Below, in pieces: positions 55,955 through 64,000 of a DNA stretch of 64,000 nt. Position numbers and translations under genes: made by a program. Position 1 is the first letter of the stretch, and each line of letters begins with the position of its first letter. The stretch comes from Athripsodes cinereus (taxonomy: Eukaryota; Arthropoda; Insecta; Trichoptera; Leptoceridae), in contig OX388318.1 in the NCBI GenBank assembly GCA_947579605.1, positions 22,988,098-23,052,097 on the forward strand, given 5' to 3'. The notes beneath the pieces were generated by a model. That model saw only the letters and a program-made list of their open reading frames with translations. It was not told where the DNA came from and made no database searches.

Positions 55955-56372
55955 CTTGAGCTGTGTGAATTGACTATACACGTTATGTCATATTTTATCG
56001 TTAGAAAGTTCTTTGTTTCATCAATTGCAGAGTAGAAAAAAGATTTGATGAGCATCTTTATATGAAGTCCGTAAATGCATAATTAAAACCATGTAATAAT
56101 AATTCCACTCCGTCCATTCAAAGTTGAGATGGATGGACGGGGTGGAAAAGGACCTGCGAGCTTTGGGCGTGACCAATTGGCGACGAGAGGAGGGAGTGGA
56201 GGCGATTTCTTGAGGAGGGCAAGACCCACACAGGGTTTTAGCGCCATGATGATGATGATGAATAATAATTTATTATGGTTCAGATAATAAACAAAGACTG
56301 TATTAAAAGTTGACTTAACTGTCCCTTTTTTTCAAGACACATTACATTACAGGAAGTATAGTAGGTCAGTTT
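55955..56372 (+). repeat. Composite repeat, left copy of an inverted pair
   Basis: Contains a tSINE-2-like tail (GTGTGAATTGACTATACACG), TTCTTTGTTTCATCAATTGC, AAACCATGTAATAATAATT and, after a LINE insertion, GTTCAGATAATAAAC and CATTACATTACAGGAAGTA. Each of these recurs in reverse at 56628-56885. Confidence 0.65.
56105..56260 (+). mobile_element. LINE 3' fragment with 10-bp target duplication
   Basis: Reads LRWMDGVEKDLRALGVTNWR, then after a shift EWRRFLEEGKTHTGF and a stop, ending in (GAT)n. The DLRALGVTNWRRRA/EWRRxLEEAKTH ending is typical of RTE-like LINE proteins. AATAATAATT flanks it at 56095-56104 and 56261-56270. It lies in the left copy of the inverted pair. Confidence 0.8.
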
Positions 56373-56627
56373 TATCTTTCAATTATACATTAAATATCGA
56401 ACGTTTGGTTCATCCGCATCTTCCATCGATATACTGTCCATCAGATACAAGACCACAAAATTTCATGACAGGGCTTTTGGCGTTGTAGGTCCTGTGACAT
56501 GAAAAAGACTATCTGCCAACTTTAATAGCAAAATGAAATTATCTAATAACATCATCATCATAAACCCTATTCCAAAAGCTTTTTAGGATTGTCGATGATT
56601 CATAATATCTTAGTTTTGTGTATGTTT

Positions 56628-56885
56628 GTATAACTGTCCCACTTTACTTCCTGTAATGTAATGTGTCGTGTAAAAAAGGGACAACAAAGTCAAATTTTTA
56701 ATATAATAATTGTTATGTTTATTATCTGACCCATAATAAATATTACATGGTTGAATTATACAGTTCTAGACTACGTGTAAAGGTGCTAACCAACCTCTGT
56801 CTTTCTGCTTCCCAATCGATGAAACAAAGTAATTTCTAAAGATTACATAATGACATAACATGTATAGACAATTCATACAGAGTTA
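56628..56885 (-). repeat. Composite repeat, right copy of an inverted pair
   Basis: Inverse of 55955-56372 without the LINE insertion (CTTCCTGTAATGTAATGTGT, GTTTATTATCTGACCCATAA, ACATGGTTGAATTATAC, CGATGAAACAAAGTAATTTC). Identity is moderate. Confidence 0.65.
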
Positions 56886-57068
56886 TCCCAAACCAAGATA
56901 ATGTATCTTGTAGCATGGGTACAAACACAACGATACACATATTATATACAATGCACTAATTACAACTACATACAACACCCAGAAACAGAAAAAAATGAAA
57001 AATATTAGTCTTCATTTTTCCCTGGCCGGGAATCGAACCCGGAACCTCTTGACTCAAAGTTAGAGCGT
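56855..57068 (-). mobile_element. tRNA-derived SINE (tSINE-2), head truncated
   Basis: Reverse copy: the tail at 56855 (ACATGTATAGACAATTCATA), then AACACAACGATACACATATT, and the B box seen as GGGAATCGAACCC at 57028. The A box is missing at the right end. Confidence 0.8.
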
Positions 57069-57595
57069 TCATACAAATAGAAATTTCGCTTTCGAAAAAT
57101 ATGTTTTTACTAAATTAATACTAAAATTTCTGCATTAATTTAGTAAAAATATATCGTTAAAGTAAAAAATAAAATGTTCTTCAAATAACATACTCCCACA
57201 TTGGTATGTAAAAAGGAGATTAATAACCATAAGGGTTTTCACACAAAATTAGAATTTTCTCAGTCTCAGTCATAATAGTATATACATAAAGAAAGAGTAG
57301 AATATAAGTTATTTCACCCCCTCATTCATTCCAAAACAATAATATTTCTTCCAGTTCTTCCACCCCCTCCAGGCAATAACTCCGGCATCAGCATGTACCC
57401 ATTATTTCTCCCACATTTCCCATCTCGGGTTTCCACCACACTTGCAGGCACCACCAGATACCCGCGGCGCTCATATAATAATATTATGATAATAGTTACG
57501 AAGAGGCTTCGACCGCTGAAATAAACGTCCCCCACCATTTTCTATAAATCAATTTTCTACCTACAGGTGCGTTCATAACGAGTCTCAAAAAATAT
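57069..57595. other. No recognisable gene
   Basis: AT-rich sequence. A GC-richer patch at 57340-57480 may be an old repeat. Its open frames resemble no family. Confidence 0.4.
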
Positions 57596-57960
57596 ATGAT
57601 GATGATTCTGGATGATTTTGTTTTGACACCATTCAACAGTCCGTAGACCGTCTCAAGGGCGCCGGTGAAAAGTGCAATTTTCAATTTGTTTCTGAAGCTG
57701 GTGACAGTCTGATTGTCTCTCAATGGTACCGGTAGGCGATTCCACGTAACCGGCCCAACAACATCAAAAGCCTTCTCATAAAAGTTTGACTTACCGGCTC
57801 TATTGGGCTCAGTAAGTCTATTCACAGCCAGTTCCGAAGACCGCAGAGGTCTTCTAATAGTCAAGTCAAGGGGACAAAGCTCTGTGAGACGCGATGGCGC
57901 CATTTTGTTTATAGCCTTGTAGACTAAAAGGCATGTTTTGAATGTCACCCTTACTATGTT
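57596..57960 (-). pseudogene. CR1/Jockey-type LINE C-terminal fragment
   Basis: Reads MTFKTCLLVYKAINKMAPSR, LTELCPLDLTIRRPLRSSEL, then FDVVGPVTWNRLPVPLRDNQ and TVTSFRNKLKIALFTGALET, and ends with GGATGATTCTGGATGAT-like 3' UTR (reverse). Open over about 120 codons. It is the reference copy for 34965-35320 and 4801-4974. Confidence 0.8.
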
Positions 57961-58847
57961 GAAAATTTAAACAGGTTTTGTTTGTTTTTTTTTTAATTTA
58001 TATTAGGTATAAAATAATGTTAGCACTTTATGGACCAAAAAATAATCATGATCTTATTGCCTGGAGGCAATATCTTCCAGCTAACCAAAATGATATATGA
58101 TATAATAGAGACTATAGTAGAACATTATATAATATGTTATTTGTTTCCTGTAATGAATACTACAAAATGAAGGATTAAGGCACGAGAAAACCATCATAAA
58201 TAATCTATTTTCTTAGAAATTAAGTTTGAATTTTCACGAATCTAAATTTATTACCATTTATTTAGCAAAAGGATTTTTCATCCTTGTTTTAAGAATAAAT
58301 TTATATTTTTCATCTTCATTTACATTTTATTTTACAAACTTCATAATGTTAATTTATACATACATATATCAGATTTGTTTTTCATTTCGTTTCAATAAAG
58401 TTTTAAAATGAAAAGAAAAATTATATATTAATTTATTTTAATTTAGAAATGCGCGACGAGAAATTTGACTATGCAGAGAAATACTTATTTTGTAAATTAA
58501 TGGAAATTCTAGAACATGACTGCGTATTGTAAGAACGATCTAAAATATTGCATTTACTGTAAAAAGGAGGTACTAATGAATTTTTGGAAGGGCAAATGTG
58601 TTGGATTCTAAAATTTTGGCAGGATTTAAATTTATAGTCTTTCTAGGCCGCAAGTTTACCACTTGTAATTTTGCTTGCCCATTTTTGGTTTATTGTTAAA
58701 ATGGAAGAATAATGACAAAAAAATACAATAAAGTTATACAAATTTTTATGGTTTTGCAAAATATGTGTGCGAAAAAATATTTTGCTTGGTTTATGAAATG
58801 ACTCATTACATAATGGCGCATTTAAAAATCATAACATCTCTTGAACA
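57961..58847. other. No recognisable gene
   Basis: AT-rich sequence. Nothing identified. Confidence 0.4.
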
Positions 58848-58985
58848 ATAGGGTCTTTAATCCTGTCTTGAACACCTCCACACTCTCCAAATTTCGCATA
58901 TTATTGGGAATTTCGCTCCACAGCAACGGACCAGCCAAACAGAAGGCACAAAATTACCTAAAAAAAAATACGTTTATGGGAATTT
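58848..58985 (-). pseudogene. CR1/Jockey-type LINE C-terminal fragment
   Basis: Minus-strand frame AFCLAGPLLWSEIPNNMRNL then ESVEVFKTRLKTLLFKRCYD and a stop. Close relative of 14112-14280. Confidence 0.75.
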
Positions 58986-59179
58986 CGCAGTAACTGAGAA
59001 TATTTGTTTGCATGAGTGTTATTTATTTATTTTATTTATTTATTGTTTAAATGAAACAATGAACAGCATTACAGTAAAAACCTTTCTGCTGTCATTGTAC
59101 GTACACATCAAACAATCAAGACAATAATAAAATATAACAGAAAAATACAGACATATAGAAATTCTATGACACAAATATA

Positions 59180-61177
59180 ATTATGTAGAAGAAAAAGGAA
59201 CGAGACAAGCCTATAAAGCGGTCAATGTGTTCAAAAAGGGCTTCAAACCGAACACTAGTTTATGTAGAGATAAAGAGGGAAACATAATAGCGGACCCGAA
59301 AAAGATAAAACATACATGGAGAGAATATTTCCAACAAATTTTGAATCCAAATCTAGACATGGCAAACGAAATGACGGAAATACCCATAGAAGATGATCAG
59401 GAAATTAATCCCCCCTCTCTTACTGAGGTAAAGTTGGTCTTGAAAATGATGAAGAATAATAAGTCACCTGGGATAGATAATATACCGTCAGAATTCTTGA
59501 AATATGGAAATGAACATCTTCACAGACTGCTGCATGGATTGCTGCTTAAGATATGGGATTTAGAGACAATTCCTGAAGAGTGGCAAATGAGTATCATATG
59601 TCCCATCCACAAGAAAGGGGATAAACTCAAATGTGATAATCATAGAGGAATCTCGCTGTTAAATACTGCCTATAAGCTGCTAACTACTATACTCAAGGAG
59701 AGGGTTGAATGTTATGCAGAGAATATCATAGGAGAATACCAGGCCGGATTCAGAAGGGATAGGTCAACAAGTGATCAACTATTTACAGTACGCCAAATAC
59801 TTAGTAAGTGCTGGGAGTTTGATGTGGACCTGTACCAACTGTTCATTGACTTTAAACAGGCCTATGACAGTATTAAGAGAGAGAAACTGTACAACATATT
59901 ACTGACATTCAAAATACCCGCTAAGTTAGTTAGGCTAATTAAAGCAACCATGAGCAACACGAAATGTAGAGTGAAGGTTGGAGGAGAGCTCACAGATGAA
60001 TTCATAGTGTCCCAAGGTCTCAAGCAGGGTGATGGACTAGCGCCCACTCTTTTCAATCTAAGTCTAGAATACGTCATACGCCAGACATACCATAACAATA
60101 CAAACCCTTGCATATACTTCCAAAGCAGCCAGATAGTTGGATATGCGGATGATCTCAATATAGTAGGAAGATCCCTGACAGCCATAGAAGAAGTCTTTGA
60201 TCCATTAGAAACGACAGCCAAAGATATAGGTCTAGAAATTAATGAAAGCAAAACCAAAATAATGAAACAGTCTAGAGGTACGAGAAACATCCCTCTATAT
60301 GTCGCCCAATTCAAAGAAAGATATAACTTCGAGGTGGTTGATGAATTTTCATATTTAGGATCAACCATCACAAAAGACAATGAGGATCATGTAGAGATCA
60401 GAAAAAGAATAGCGAGGGGAAACAAAACATTCTTCTCACTTCTCCCAGTACTCAAATCGAAAAATGTCCACAGAAAAACAAAAATCACACTATACAAAAC
60501 TATAATTAGAACAGTTGTGACATATGGGTGTGAGGCATGGACAATGACAGCAAACTCAGCAGAGATGCTGGATAGATTTGAAAGGAGAGTACTAAGGAAA
60601 ATCCTGGGCGCTGTGAACGATGGCGAAGCCTGGAGAATAAGATTCAATGATGAGTTGTATAATATCTATAAGGCTCCCAGGCTCTCTGTACATGCTAGAC
60701 TGAACCGGCTAAGGTGGGCCGGACATGTGCAGAGAATGCCGTCTTCACGGGTACCAAAAAGGATCCTTGAGGGTCATCCTGGAGGGAGACACACACATTA
60801 AGGGTTGCATCCTCCCTCACCCATGAATGTTACAGGAATGGCAGTTCCTATGTCATCCATACTCTTCAAGCAAATTCTTTCTAAGGAAGGGCTCAAGGTT
60901 CGCCTGAAGGACTCCCCCTGACAAAACCCTTCCTGAAATTAAATACAACCGTTAATGTCCACCGACTCTCTATTTTACAATATGACTTAGAATTAGCTTA
61001 CAGTTACGTATTATCTACGTACTAGTTGTTTGCTTAGACTAATACAAAGGATGAAGACTAGACACTTGGAAATTTTAAAATAAATACATTTTTCATAGCC
61101 TTCGGGTTTCTACAAACAAATAAATATTTCACGACGTAGTGGGTGTTCACTCGGTTTCTGAAATCATAAAAAAAAAA
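59180..61177 (+). mobile_element. 5'-truncated LINE with intact-looking reverse transcriptase
   Basis: The element begins near YVEEKGTRQAYKAVNVFKKG, inside the region between endonuclease and RT, and extends to an A10 run at 61168-61177 after about 370 bp of 3' UTR. GAAATTCTATGAC at 59157 and GAAATTTTAAGTC at 61178 are a possible, imperfect target duplication. It is convergent with the R1-clade element to its right. Confidence 0.75.
59185..60801 (+). CDS. LINE reverse transcriptase, RTE/Jockey-like (5'-truncated ORF)
   Basis: Open for over 530 codons. The start is a truncation junction, since no ATG opens the frame. RT motifs in order are NKSPGIDNIPSEFLKYG, ICPIHKKGDKLKCDNHRGIS, GEYQAGFRRDRSTSDQLFTV, YQLFIDFKQAYDSIKREKLY, LKQGDGLAPTLFNLSLEYVI, the catalytic VGYADDLNIVGR (near 60140), then SYLGSTITKDNEDH, VTYGCEAWTMTANSAEMLDR and LRWAGHVQRMPSSRVPKRIL. 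All three catalytic aspartates are present. The endonuclease is missing, so this copy cannot move on its own. It may be recent, given the absence of frame breaks. The clade is not certain. Confidence 0.85.
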   Translation, partial: VEEKGTRQAYKAVNVFKKGFKPNTSLCRDKEGNIIADPKKIKHTWREYFQQILNPNLDMANEMTEIPIEDDQEINPPSLTEVKLVLKMMKNNKSPGIDNIPSEFLKYGNEHLHRLLHGLLLKIWDLETIPEEWQMSIICPIHKKGDKLKCDNHRGISLLNTAYKLLTTILKERVECYAENIIGEYQAGFRRDRSTSDQLFTVRQILSKCWEFDVDLYQLFIDFKQAYDSIKREKLYNILLTFKIPAKLVRLIKATMSNTKCRVKVGGELTDEFIVSQGLKQGDGLAPTLFNLSLEYVIRQTYHNNTNPCIYFQSSQIVGYADDLNIVGRSLTAIEEVFDPLETTAKDIGLEINESKTKIMKQSRGTRNIPLYVAQFKERYNFEVVDEFSYLGSTITKDNEDHVEIRKRIARGNKTFFSLLPVLKSKNVHRKTKITLYKTIIRTVVTYGCEAWTMTANSAEMLDRFERRVLRKILGAVNDGEAWRIRFNDELYNIYKAPRLSVHARLNRLRWAGHVQRMPSSRVPKRILEGHPGGRHTH

Positions 61178-61375
61178 GAAATTTTAAGTCAATGTACACG
61201 AAAAAAATGTTAAAATATTATTGTCCAAGCATAGATTATACATATGTGCTTTAGTTTTGGACCGGCTGCCCTAAGCAGTTGTTCTAAAGCTCACCTCCTG
61301 TTATAGGAGAAAAGGACGTCACAAACAGAGTGAGTTCGATCAGGTCAAACGGCTAAGTGGTCATACAGGGATGGA
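61178..61375 (-). other. 3' UTR of the R1-clade LINE and junction with the neighbouring LINE
   Basis: Downstream of the R1 stop, a GC-richer segment (61255-61375) probably belongs to its 3' UTR. No poly(A) tail is evident, as is common in R1-type elements. No rRNA gene sequence flanks it. Confidence 0.45.
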
Positions 61376-64000
61376 CTAAATAACCTCAGCGGGAATGGAT
61401 CCCGGTCGCCGTAGGATATCCCATTTGCTCTTCCACGACTCAACAAACCTCCGAAAACTCTTGAAATTTTCTGGATTCAAGGTTAGCTCTCCGAACCAGA
61501 TTGGCCTGGGAGTATCTGGAGTCATACTGTCAATCATTTCTCTTCTTGCCTCATCCATAATCGAGCAATTCCAGAGGATATGTTCAGCATACTGGGCACC
61601 ACCACCACAGGGACACCATGGGTCATCCACAAGATTTAAATCGAAGAGTTTCCCCTTGAGATCTCCATGCCCAGTGATTAACTGATGATCCAGAGCAATG
61701 AACTTTCTCTTCATTCGGACCTTGAGATCGGGAAAGAACTTGTAGACAAGTCTACCGGTTCTTCCCGAATCCCACCTCTCTTGCCAGACATCCATTGTCT
61801 TCATGTTAATTGCCTTAAGAGCAGCGTCTCTTTCCTGTCTTCTAGTGCCTCGGGTCACAACCATGCCAAAATGGACTGCAGTTCCATCCACACACAGTGT
61901 GCGACGCGCTGCCCGTTCTAATACCTCCAGATCCGCAGGTAAAACGCCAGCAATAACCGGAAGACCATCAGTCGCCGCAGTCCGATATGCTCCAGTTATT
62001 GCCAATAGGCAAGGTCTTTGTCCTCTTAGTAAGGCCAAAGCAACACTTCCAACATGTAGTCTGTGTGACCATACCCTCGCAGCATATGTTATTTGGGCTA
62101 CGTAAGTTGCCTTATAGATGGTCAATAATGTTTTTTGGCTAAAACCCCAGGTCCCTCTACTAAGTTTCCTTAGAGTGGCAAACAAAAGCCTGGCCTTTTC
62201 AGAAATCATTCTCGCGTGATGTAAAAAAGAGAAACGTCTATCTATGTATACTCCCAAATAACGGAAATCCTCGACAAGTTTGACCGATTGATCACCCATT
62301 CTCAATGTTGGATCACGATTTCGACTAAGATCACCCTTCATAAGCATTGCTGCAGTTTTGGCAGCTGAGAATTCTAGTCGATTTAGAGCACCCCACTGAA
62401 GAATTTGTTCAATAGCAGCCGAAAAAGAACTCTCTATTGCTGATCTCGTGTCACCAGCCAAAAGTAACAGAGCGTCATCCGCATACGCGATTATTGTTGC
62501 TGATTCTGGTAATTCTATTGTGAGAAGGTCATTGAAAAGAATATTCCACAGATATGGACCGAGGACTGAGCCCTGTGGACATCCCATAGTGACCTCTCTC
62601 GAAACGACATGTCCTGCATATGTTATTGTCACAGAGCGATCCCGGAAATAATCTGAGACAATCCTGAAAAGATCAGCCGGACATTGTCTGTTTTTAAGCT
62701 TCAAAAGAATCAGGGGCCACCAGGCATTATCAAAAGCACCCGAAATATCTAGAAAAACGCCCAGCACGTACTTCTCCTTTCTGTTATTTTTCCATCTCAC
62801 ACATTCTAAAATAGCATGTTCAGTAGATACACCCCTACGAAAACCAAACTGGTTTGAACTGCCTGTTGACAAAACGATTTCCAGTCTGTTTCTTATAAGA
62901 ATTTCCAGGATCTTTCCAAAAGCCGGGAGCAAAGTGATCGGTCGATAGGCCTTAATATCCGACAGTGCTTTGTCATTTCCCTTGGGTATGACTTTTAGCA
63001 AGCCTCTCTTCCATTCCTTTGGGAAGATACCTCTCATTAAGCATATTTGCATCAGTGATAGAACCTTATCCGGACACACTTCCCAAACTTTTTTAACAAT
63101 CAAACCCGTTATTCTATCCAATCCAGGTGCTTTGCGTGGCCCAAGACCTGAAATTATTTCCTTTAGTTCTTCAGTCGTTACTGAAAGTGTTTGCTGTGTG
63201 TCATTATTGATTATCGGGGGACATCGACCAAAGAATCTCATGCACCTATGCAGTATAGTGTCCCTCTCTAAAGAGTCAAGAGGAATGAGTCCATCCAAAA
63301 GGGCCTTCAAAGTTGAATCTATTCCAAGTGTTTCCGAGCCATCCTTTACAATACTAGACATATAGCAGTCAGCGCTGCGTCCTTCCCGTATGATCGTTCG
63401 TGTTACAGACCATGGTTCAGCATTACCAACTTCAGATACCCACTCTCTCCAAGATTTGGATTTGGCGTGCCTAATTGCTTGGTGGTATTCACATCGAGCT
63501 CGACATAAGTTTTCTCTAAGATTGTGCGCGATATCCGAGTTTGCAGGTATACAACCTTTACGCACAGGACCATATCTTCGTCCAGCAGCTTTGTATGATC
63601 GCCGCAACTGGGACAAGGCAGAACTCCACCATGGGGCAGATAAACCTGTTTTGCAAGTTTTACTTCGACCCATGGCAACCTTCGAGGCTCGCACTACTGC
63701 TTTGTTAAAGAAATCTCCTAAATTATCAGGCGATTCGGTCAAAACCGTTCCGAAATCCTTGAGTTCCTCCTTTAGTACGGTTGAGAAATAGTTCCAATTA
63801 CATTTCCCTGTTTTAAAGCTCCAAAGGTGACTTGGTTCCTGGACTAAACGACCACCAATTCGCATGGTTATTAGTCGATGGTCACAAGATATTGCAGCAT
63901 TATGGACTTTCCAGCCTGATAAATCAGTAATTATTTCATTGGAACATAGAGACAAATCAATACAGCTTTCACCCATTACTCCAGCAAAAGTGGCCGGTTG
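61376..64000 (-). CDS. R1-clade LINE ORF2: endonuclease end, reverse transcriptase, CCHC (runs off the window)
   Basis: The frame is open without a stop from the right edge to 61376. The methionine near 63976 is internal, as codons for QPATFAGV precede it. The N-terminal part has the endonuclease end (GESCIDLSLCSN, SCDHRLITMRIGG). RT motifs are KAPGLDRITG, IKAYRPITLLPAFGKILEIL, NQFGFRRGVSTEHAILECV, GVFLDISGAFDNAWWPLILL, VTMGCPQGSVLGPYLWNILF and catalytic AYADDALLLLAG (about residue 495 of the visible part). Near the end, CPCGGGAQYAEHILWNC is the CCHC motif (CxC-x8-H-x4-C) characteristic of R1-clade LINEs. Many R1-clade members insert at fixed targets; none is recognisable here. Confidence 0.9.
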   Translation of the reverse strand, partial: QPATFAGVMGESCIDLSLCSNEIITDLSGWKVHNAAISCDHRLITMRIGGRLVQEPSHLWSFKTGKCNWNYFSTVLKEELKDFGTVLTESPDNLGDFFNKAVVRASKVAMGRSKTCKTGLSAPWWSSALSQLRRSYKAAGRRYGPVRKGCIPANSDIAHNLRENLCRARCEYHQAIRHAKSKSWREWVSEVGNAEPWSVTRTIIREGRSADCYMSSIVKDGSETLGIDSTLKALLDGLIPLDSLERDTILHRCMRFFGRCPPIINNDTQQTLSVTTEELKEIISGLGPRKAPGLDRITGLIVKKVWEVCPDKVLSLMQICLMRGIFPKEWKRGLLKVIPKGNDKALSDIKAYRPITLLPAFGKILEILIRNRLEIVLSTGSSNQFGFRRGVSTEHAILECVRWKNNRKEKYVLGVFLDISGAFDNAWWPLILLKLKNRQCPADLFRIVSDYFRDRSVTITYAGHVVSREVTMGCPQGSVLGPYLWNILFNDLLTIELPESATIIAYADDALLLLAGDTRSAIESSFSAAIEQILQWGALNRLEFSAAKTAAMLMKGDLSRNRDPTLRMGDQSVKLVEDFRYLGVYIDRRFSFLHHARMISEKARLLFATLRKLSRGTWGFSQKTLLTIYKATYVAQITYAARVWSHRLHVGSVALALLRGQRPCLLAITGAYRTAATDGLPVIAGVLPADLEVLERAARRTLCVDGTAVHFGMVVTRGTRRQERDAALKAINMKTMDVWQERWDSGRTGRLVYKFFPDLKVRMKRKFIALDHQLITGHGDLKGKLFDLNLVDDPWCPCGGGAQYAEHILWNCSIMDEARREMIDSMTPDTPRPIWFGELTLNPENFKSFRRFVESWKSKWDILRRPGSIPAEVI

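Noticed and set aside
57326..57538. 70-codon frame with glycine-rich end
   Set aside because: No family resemblance; probably part of an old repeat read in a chance frame.
59862..60380. Long minus-strand open frame
   Set aside because: Antisense shadow of the LINE reverse transcriptase at 59185-60801.
61178..61375. 28S rDNA target of an R1 element
   Set aside because: The flank shows no rRNA sequence; it runs into another LINE's 3' UTR.
63390..63791. Plus-strand open frames opposite the R1-clade ORF
   Set aside because: Antisense shadows without codon or motif support.

Overview
This window looks like an arthropod, probably insect, nuclear region. It is strongly AT-rich and contains almost no host coding sequence. 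It carries an R1-clade non-LTR retrotransposon (known only from arthropods), several other LINE families, GIY-YIG Penelope-like elements (PLEs), SINEs and many inverted-repeat DNA elements. There is no bacterial or viral gene organisation. The order of insect cannot be settled from the sequence alone.

Layout. 1-1 kb: a short PLE with perfect 216-bp inverted terminal repeats. 1.7-8 kb: LINE 3' fragments (some nested or head-to-head) and a tRNA-derived SINE. 9-14 kb: small foldback elements, including one inserted at the edge of another. 15.3 kb: one exon resembling the eIF4G-type W2 domain, the best candidate for host coding sequence. 16.6-20 kb: a decayed THAP-like gene with several exon-like blocks, followed by a PLE-like inverted repeat. 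20.8-30 kb: mostly AT-rich filler with SINE and LINE scraps. 31-32 kb: a three-level nest (tandem 222-bp repeat, then a dispersed repeat, then a TIR element). 37-39 kb: a PLE cluster including a hammerhead-ribozyme-like palindrome. 41-48 kb: TIR elements, a piggyBac-like remnant and more PLE ends. 48-51 kb: LINE fragments. 51.4-54.5 kb: a tRNA-SINE split by a 2.8-kb LINE that has a 65-nt homopolymer inside its coding region. 55-59 kb: a hAT-type element with an 8-bp target duplication, and an inverted pair of composite repeats. 59-64 kb: a 5'-truncated LINE with a long open reverse transcriptase frame, and a convergent R1-clade LINE whose frame runs off the right edge.

Two themes stand out. 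First, three PLE insertions share one architecture: inverted terminal repeats, a 43-46 bp extension on the 5' side only, and 12-13 bp target duplications; one carries a complete hammerhead core. Second, the most abundant family, a short SINE-like element with a (TAG)n tail (about 18 copies or fragments), shares its last 40-45 bp with the 3' end of a LINE family also in the window, which suggests a LINE/SINE mobilisation pair. Most LINE pieces are 5'-truncated and decayed, while the two frames at 59-64 kb are open over long stretches.
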